From positions 1 to 64,000 of the forward strand of contig VXBP01008959.1 of assembly GCA_013400115.1 (NCBI GenBank): DNA of 64,000 nucleotides, in the 5' to 3' direction. Below are positions 57,732 to 64,000 of the stretch, in pieces (the first letter of the stretch is position 1; each line of letters opens with the position of its first letter). The position numbers were made by a program, and so were the translations under genes. Origin of the DNA: Rhinopomastus cyanomelas (taxonomy: Eukaryota; Chordata; Aves; Bucerotiformes; Rhinopomastidae). A model generated the notes under the pieces. It saw only the letters and a program-made list of their open reading frames with translations, had not been told where the DNA came from and did not search any database.

Positions 57732-57765
57732 ATCCTTCCAATCCCTAATGTTTCTATGATTCCTG
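57732..57765 (+). mobile_element. CR1 3' end remnant
   Basis: CATCCTTCCAATCCCTAATG followed by TTTCTATGATTCC is the last 35 bp of the young CR1 tail. The rest is absent. Confidence 0.7.
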
Positions 57766-58545
57766 GGAAAAAGCAGTTCTCAATCAAACTCACTTGTTTT
57801 ACTGTTGCTTCAACAGATGTTCAGGTTTAAATCAATATTAGAGTCAAAGCAAAGCTGTTTGCTCTTCAGTTATTCATCTCTAACAAGAACCTGAAAACAG
57901 TAGACTGTGGGGATAATGCTGTAGCAGAGAGGGTGCATTAGGCTGCCTCAGGTCTGAGATGGGCTGATGGCTTAGAGTATTGTCTTCTCAGTTTCAGGGA
58001 AAGAAGTTATTGCCACAGACTGTAGGGAAGAGGTCTGCTTAGCCAAATTTGCAAATAAGCCCTCTGAGAGGAAACATGTGATTTACCATCGTTCTTCTTT
58101 TTTTAAAGACCTGTTGTCATGGGTACAATTCAATTCTGTAATGGAACTGGTAGAAGAATTAGGACTTTCTCTCTTGAATAAGGGATCTGAAGAGGAAAGA
58201 AAGGGTTGCCATCTGTTACTGGCTTGTGTTTAGGGTCAGTTTACTTACTTGAGCTCAGTTTGCTTCCCAGAGTTTCAGGATCTGTCACGCTTAGGGGCTT
58301 GTCCACCGCAGCATTGGTGCTTAACTGCAGTTATTACCATTGTAGAGAAACTCTTGACAAGCATGAAGTGACAGCAACACAGACTTGCAGGAAGGCAAAT
58401 CAAGTCTAGTCAGGGCCTTGAGCAAGCCATGACAAAGACCATGCTGCTGTGGCTTCACTGCTTTTCACAACCTACTTGGAGCTAGATGAGTCCAGCAGTG
58501 CAGCATTCCCTTCTCCCATCCTCCTCAGCTGGAGGACCCTCAGAA

Positions 58546-58772
58546 CCACAGAATGTTTCAGATTGGAAGGGTCCATTCAAGGTCATCTAGTCCAACCCCC
58601 CTGCAATGAACGTGGATGTCTTTGACTAAAGCAGGCTGCTCAGAGCCCCATCCAACCTGACCTTTGAAGGTTCCCAGGGATGGGTCTTTTATCACATCTC
58701 TGGGTGACCTGGGCAGTGTCTCACTAACCTCAGAGTAAAAAATTTCTTCCTTTTTTCTAAACGGAGTTATCC
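58546..58772 (-). mobile_element. CR1 LINE 3' fragment
   Basis: ACCACAGAATGTTTCAGATT then GGTCATCTAGTCCAACCCCC is a reverse-complement CR1 3' end, continuing into a degraded C-terminal region. Confidence 0.87.
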
Positions 58773-60497
58773 CCTTCTTTTAGGTTAGAAACTCAAAACC
58801 TGTACTCTAAGAACACAATGTAAGAAATAGGTTATCATATATGTTTGCCACTGTACTTTTCTTATGAGTTTCTAAGCTTCTCTTATGTACAAGTACTTCT
58901 GTTTCCATTAATTCCTTGCACCTCCCCCTGCTCTCCACCTAGGGAGGGCTGCCTGCCCCTGAGGACTGCATCTGCCATGGCCATCTGTGAGCTGCAAGAG
59001 GTGCTCACTTGTGTCCAAAATGGCATGGGACACAGTTCTTAGTTCCCTTGGGTTCCTCCACCACAGCCCTCCCAGCCTATGGCTCACTACTGGCTTCATG
59101 AGCACAGTGAAACCTTATTTCCCATTGCCAAATTCATGTAATAAGGAACCCAAACTTGGACTGCAGGGTGGGCAGGACTTTTATGTCTCCTTTCTAGACC
59201 TAGCTGCATGCAGAGATGACACTTCACATGAACACATTAAATTCTGTGCTCCCTTGCGTGCCTTGTTCTAGCTTGATATTTGCATGGAGCAGGTGCCTCC
59301 CCTTCCCTCCCCTCCAGAAAAGTAGTTCTCCAGAATCAGTGCAAATGGCGATGTGTTCTGTGGGCTGCTTCTAACCACTGGTAGGCTGCACCAAGGGCCA
59401 AAATACCTGTTTCCTTGGAAAGGCATAGGAAGGTGGAGAAGTAGCCCTGGCCTGAAATGAGTATTGCTCTAAAAAATAGGTCATAGACTGCCAAAGAAGA
59501 AAGATCTTTCTTGGGACCATATGGATTTTGAAAGTGGTGGGGTGAGGGGTAAACAACCTGAATTTCCTGGGACGTTTTCTTAGAGGAATTATTTCATTTA
59601 AAAAAATTTCTTGTTTCACGATATCCCTTCTTCCTGGCCCTATAACACCTGTGTGCTTTACCCAGTAGTTATCTGCTGACCATCACACAGACTATAAGCT
59701 GCTCTTCACCAAGGAGCTCTGTTCCTGACTTTGCTTCCCCTGACAGAACCTGAATCTTTCATTAAAGAACCACTACATGAATAGCTCTGATTCACAGCCC
59801 AGTATATCACAGGTAGGAAAAATACACTGGGAAAATTAGGCACATTTCATGTGCTTCGTTTGCACCAATTACTCATAATTCTAGCTTTCTCTATTATGCT
59901 GGATAATTTCTCTTCACTCTTCAAATATTTGAAGGCCAGGATCCTGCTCCTAATCAATCATCCCTTAGGCAAACCAGATTTTGCTTTTGTAGTGTTTTTC
60001 TACATGGTGGCTGCAGCCTCCCAGTCAATCTCTTTTTCATGTTCTTTGAGCTGCTTCTCATTTGTCATGATTTTTCTGGTAATGCGGTTCCTGGAAGGGA
60101 GCACAGTTTTGCAGACACAGGAGTCTCGCCTGCACCATCGAGTGTGTGATGTTGCCCTCAGGTGGTTACTCAACAGAGATGATGCAGCTTTAAGAAACCC
60201 TTCCAGTATCTGCTGAACAAAGATGGAGCTGTAACAAACTAGAGGCCCTGCTTTCCTGGTGTTCTGCCCACTGGCTGAAGATGAGAATCAATAAGAGTGT
60301 CTGCAGAGTGTGTTCAGTCATGTATGTTTTAAATATCCCTGCAAGAACTGTGCAAACCAGGGTGTCTCATAACTGGAGGAACAGAAATATTAAAACTTGG
60401 CCGGTGAATGCAGAAGGCAGTACAGTGCAGTGTAATAATGCAGGATGGGTCCAGCCTAGCTGTTTTGGAATTAGTCGTGATGTCTGCACCAAGCAGG
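58773..60497. other. Intergenic, no gene seen
   Basis: The stretch 59870-60170 (ACTCTTCAAATATTTGAAGG) faintly resembles the reverse complement of an ancient CR1/L3 coding region and carries a 121-codon chance frame. Otherwise nothing recognised. Confidence 0.45.
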
Positions 60498-61883
60498 ATC
60501 AGGAGAGGTGCCTAGGGAACGGAGGATAGCAAATGTCACTCCAATCTTCATAAAGGGTAAGAAAAAGTACCCAGGTAACTATAGACTCATTAGCCTCACC
60601 TTCATTCCATGGAAGGTGATGGAACAATTTGTTCTAGAGGCTGTCTCCAGGCACACTAAGGACAGAACAGTTGTTAGGGACAGTCAGCATAGCTTTACAA
60701 AGGGAAAGCTTGACCAACCTGATAGCCTTTTTTGAGGTAGACGGATAATGGCAGAGTGGTGGATGTGGTCTATCTTGACTTGAGGAAGGCACGATCTCAC
60801 ATAGAATCCTCACCGGCAGTGTGGTCTAGATGATTGGGTAGAGAGGTGGATGGTGAACTGCAAGCTGCAGGAAAGAAGCTAGAGAGTAGTGGTCAATGGG
60901 ACAGAGTCTAGCTGGAGGCCTGTATCTAGTGGAGTCCCCCAAGGGTCTGTACTGGGACCAGTCCTATTCAATCTATTCATTGATGACTTGGATGAGGGAT
61001 TGGCATGCACTGTCAGCAAGTTTGCTGATGACACAGAGCTGGGTGGTGTCGCCGACACCCCTGCAGACTGTGCTGCCATTCAGCGAGATCTGGGCAGGTT
61101 GGAGAGCTGGGCAGGGAGAAATTGAATGAGCTATAACAAGGGTAAGTGTAGAGTCTTGCATCTGGGTAAGAACAACCCCAGGTACCAGTATAGGCTGGGG
61201 ACTGACCTGTTGGAGAGCAGTGTACAAGAAAAGGACCTGAGGATCCTAGTGGACAGCAGGATGACCATGAGCCAGCAGTGTTGCTCGTGGCCAAGAGGGC
61301 CAATGGCATCCTGGGGTGGATCAGAAGGCAGGTGGTTAGCAGATCAAGAGAGGTTCTTCTCCCACTCTACTCTGCCATGGTGAGGCCACATCTGGAGTAT
61401 TGTGTCCAGTTCTGGGGCCCTCAGTTGAAGAAGGACACAGAGCTGCTGGAGGGTATTCAGTGTAGAGCAAGGAGGATGATGAAAGAAGTGGGGCACCTCC
61501 CTTATGAAGAGAGGCTGTGAGGGAGCTGGGTCTCTTTAGCTTGGAAAACAGGAGACTGAGGGGCGACCTCATTAATGTCTATAAATATGTGAGGGGTGGG
61601 TGTCAGGAGGATGGAGCCAGGCTCTTCTCTATGTCTTCTAGTGATAGGACGAGAGGCAATGGTTGTAAGCTGGAACTTCTTCACAGTGAGGATGACGGAG
61701 CACTGGAACAGGCTGCCCAGGGAGGTTTTGGAGTTTTCTTCACTGGAGATGTTTAAGACCCACCTGGATGTGTTCCTGTGTGACTTGGTTTAGGTGATCC
61801 TGCTGTGGATTGGACTAGATGATCTTTTGAGGTCCTTTCCAATCCCTAATGATTCTATGATTCTGTGATTCTATCATTCTATG
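60498..61883 (+). mobile_element. CR1 LINE, 1.4 kb, longest copy with complete 3' end
   Basis: Spans the reverse transcriptase from RIANVTPIFIKGKKK through NYRLISLTFIPWKVMEQFVL, a damaged motif A region, VPQGSVLGPVLFNLFIDDLD, FADDTELGG, then the C-terminal domain (SREVLLPLYSAMVRPHLEYC, PREVLEFSSLEMFKTHLD), the 3' UTR, and ends in a run of ATTCTATG-type octamers. Deletions near 60740 and 60800-60870 and further shifts at 61300 and 61520 break the frame, so it is dead. Confidence 0.93.
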
Positions 61884-61894
61884 GAATAGAGCCA

Positions 61895-62280
61895 TGTGAG
61901 AGACAGGTCTGAAGGGACACCTGGAGGTCAGCCTATCCCAGCTCCTGCTTACAGCAGGTGCAGGTTGCTCAGTTGTCAACTTTTGAATACCTCCAAGGAT
62001 GGAGATCCCACATCCTCTTTGGGCCTGTGTCCCAATGTCTGAATACCTCCACAGTGAACTAGTTTCTCATCCTATCTAAGCAGACTTTCCCCTGTTACCA
62101 CTTGTGTCCATTGCCTTGTGTTCTTCCACTGCTGCTCCTCCAAGATGAGTATGGTCCATCTTTCCTCCACTCTCCATTAGGTATCTGTAGCTCCTAATGA
62201 ACAAGAACAAGATCCCAGATCCCACCCTTTGCCTTCTCTTGTTCAAGCTGAACAAGCCCAGGTATCTCTGGCTCTCCTTA
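61895..62280 (-). mobile_element. CR1 LINE fragment, old
   Basis: GGTCTGAAGGGACACCTGGA followed by CCAAGGATGGAGATCCCACA is a reverse-complement CR1 3' region. It extends to GAACAAGCCCAGGTATCTCT. It lies head to head with the preceding + strand copy. Confidence 0.8.
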
Positions 62281-62282
62281 GA

Positions 62283-62415
62283 GAGAGATGGGGAGAGACA
62301 GAGAGAGCGCAAATTTTAAAATGTGAGTTGGCACAATCTGAAATCTGAGGACAGGCTTCTGTAGCCCATCTATAACCACAAGGAATTTTACACACAGAGA
62401 CACACACACAAACAC
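62283..62415. repeat. Low-complexity AG and CA tracts
   Basis: AGAGAGAT..AGAGAGAGCG near 62281-62308 and ACACACAGAGACACACACAC near 62390-62415. Simple-sequence DNA between two CR1 fragments. Confidence 0.7.
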
Positions 62416-62560
62416 ACTACCCGCTCCCTCAACAGCCTGTTCCAAGGCCTGATGAACTTTCAATTAAGTTTTTCCTGATGTCTGACTTCCCCTGGCATGG
62501 CTTTGAGGCCGTTGCCTCTCTCCCTCTCTCTCCTCGTGCTCCAGATCTTCAGTAGCCTGA
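62416..62560 (-). mobile_element. CR1-like fragment, old
   Basis: CAACAGCCTGTTCCAAGGCC followed by CAATTAAGTTTTTCCTGATG resembles the reverse-complement CR1 C-terminal coding block (NRL region then the FF..RV region). Diverged and short. Confidence 0.55.
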
Positions 62561-64000
62561 CAGTCCTACACACAGTCTCTGTGGTGCTGTTCACTATGCG
62601 TTTGGTATCCAGTGCGTGCGGGTGTACACGGCTGTTCCCTTCCCATACAGGAATTTGCATTTCTGTTTTGAATGTCATTTGCAGCTGCACAGTTAGGCAA
62701 TAGGTGGCACAAACGGATGACGTAACTAGCACTGTCACCACCAGCGACACTACACAAGAGAAAGCCAACATAGGAGGTAGCTGGTTTGCTAGCAACAGAG
62801 GAACAGCAGCTCTGCCAGGAGAAGCAGCTCTGCCAGGAGAAGCAGACATGTGGCAGGAGACAGTTCGAAATGCCTGGTGAGATCTCCTTGGTGTGGGGAG
62901 GAGGGACTCTGAGGAAGAGCGACTCTGAAAAGTGTTCCCCTGCAGGGTCTCCAGGCCACTGGAGGGTGGGAGCATAGAGCAGACTTACGAGCTCAGTGGG
63001 GAGCACGTTTTCTTAGACTGAGCCTTGTTTTGTGTCACTCAGGCTGCTGCCTCTGGGACAGTTTTGCTTTGTTAGTAATGCTGCGTTTGTGCTGCTGCCA
63101 TGATAACTAGTTCCATGCCTCTGACTGAAGTGTGAGAGGCATTTTAGGGATATAGAAGGGTATTATTACCTGTTGAATAAGCTGCTCAGCCTCCAGGAGA
63201 GGGAGGCTAACACCGTTTGCTCTTAGAAACACTGTTCTTCCTTGTTTGCAAGTAGTTTAAGGATGCACCTTCCTAAAACCTGCACTCCGGCTGGCTCAGA
63301 GGTTGTTACCAAATTTTCTGTGTGACTGCTAGGGTCTGCAGTACAGCCACCAGGTTCTGCAGCACAGGCAGCAGTGGGAAACGATACTGAGGAAACAAAT
63401 AACCAAGTATACTTGGATTGTCATGGAGTTTGTTATCTTTCTTTGTTTTTACTCAAAAGATCATAATTATGGCATCTAGCAGCTCTCTAATCCAGCTGCC
63501 TTCCTTAAGGCTGAGGAACAAGACCTTCTTTTGTTGCTTCTGATTTTGCTAGTTTTAGATTGTGTGTTTCTTGAAAGAGAATCTCCCAGGCTGAAGGAGA
63601 AGCAATGATGATGTTTCCTTTTTCTTGCTGGTAGATGAGACCTAAAATGCTGTTTAAAGCTTGGTATCCAGTCAGGAGTAGTTTCAAGGTACAGCAGCTC
63701 ACTGAACTCTGATCAGGGAAAGGTCCCACTAGCCTCTACTTGCGCCATCCCTGCAGCATGATGAGTGCCACATGGCAGGCAGTAGGATAACCCTTGAGCT
63801 TTGAGCAGAATTGCTCTGCCAGAGCCATGCACCTATTGCTACACAGCAGTCAAACTGACCTATTTTCTTGGCTGAAGTAACACAGCCACTCATGGGACGA
63901 AACCCTGCAAGGATACGCACCCAGTTGTTGAGTGCCTCTTATCTAAAGTGTGCTAAAGGAGAGAGTATTATGGCAACAAGCTAAACAGCTATGACAGTGC
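62561..64000. other. Intergenic to the right edge, no gene seen
   Basis: Contains an 18-bp tandem duplication (AGCAGCTCTGCCAGGAGA, twice at 62805-62840). No exon, RNA gene or interspersed repeat recognised. Open frames over it on both strands show no family resemblance. Confidence 0.55.

Noticed and set aside
59851..60216. 121-codon hydrophobic open frame
   Set aside because: The hydrophobicity comes from T-rich sequence, probably the antisense of a degraded repeat, and no family fits.
62460..63006. 171- and 146-codon frames on the - strand
   Set aside because: They overlap an old CR1 fragment and the 18-bp duplication, in two different frames, with no shared homology.
37860..64000. MAD2L1BP or another syntenic neighbour upstream of RSPH9
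   Set aside because: In human MAD2L1BP lies next to RSPH9, but no open frame or exon here resembles it. The right part appears intergenic.
1..64000. Retroviral LTRs, CRISPR arrays or bacterial operons
   Set aside because: No paired LTRs with TG..CA ends, no gag/pol/env frames, no regularly spaced direct repeats and no prokaryotic gene organisation were seen.

Overview
The window is vertebrate nuclear DNA, most likely from a bird. It holds split genes with GT-AG introns, one CpG-island promoter, and about two dozen copies of a CR1-type non-LTR retrotransposon, many ending in ATTCTATG-like octamer runs. By hand, CR1-derived sequence covers roughly 13 kb, about a fifth of the window. That is high for a bird and would suit a CR1-rich lineage such as woodpeckers or hornbills; this is inference, and a turtle or crocodilian is not excluded.

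Two protein genes are supported. MRPS18A (mitoribosomal protein mL66) runs on the + strand: its last three coding exons are at 3934-4057, 4756-4822 and 16324-16468, and earlier exons must lie left of position 1. RSPH9 (radial spoke head protein 9 of motile cilia) runs on the - strand, complete in five coding exons from 37412 down to 17808, encoding 274 residues. The genes converge tail to tail, with stop codons 1.34 kb apart and overlapping poly(A) hexamers for both strands at 17726-17734. RSPH9 starts in a CpG island carrying a perfect RFX X-box match at 37482-37494, as expected for a ciliary gene.

Layout: 1-3933 is MRPS18A intron with two CR1 pieces. 4823-16323 is its last intron, holding a tRNA-derived SINE with a CR1 tail and many CR1 fragments. 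17969-35419 is the large intron 4 of RSPH9, with a CR1 cluster at 20.5-23.0 kb and little repeat elsewhere. 35.4-37.4 kb holds RSPH9 exons 1-4. From 37.8 kb to the end I find no gene, only CR1 copies (several nested or with degraded reverse transcriptase frames), a repeat-poor block at 48-57.7 kb, and one 104-base assembly gap.

The most unusual content is a short hAT-type DNA transposon family with two copies (5156-5287 and 43179-43468). They have matching termini and perfect 8-bp target duplications, and each sits inside a CR1-mobilised element. The first sits inside the SINE, which joins a tRNA-Lys-like head to a CR1 tail. No bacterial-style system, CRISPR array or intact autonomous element is present.
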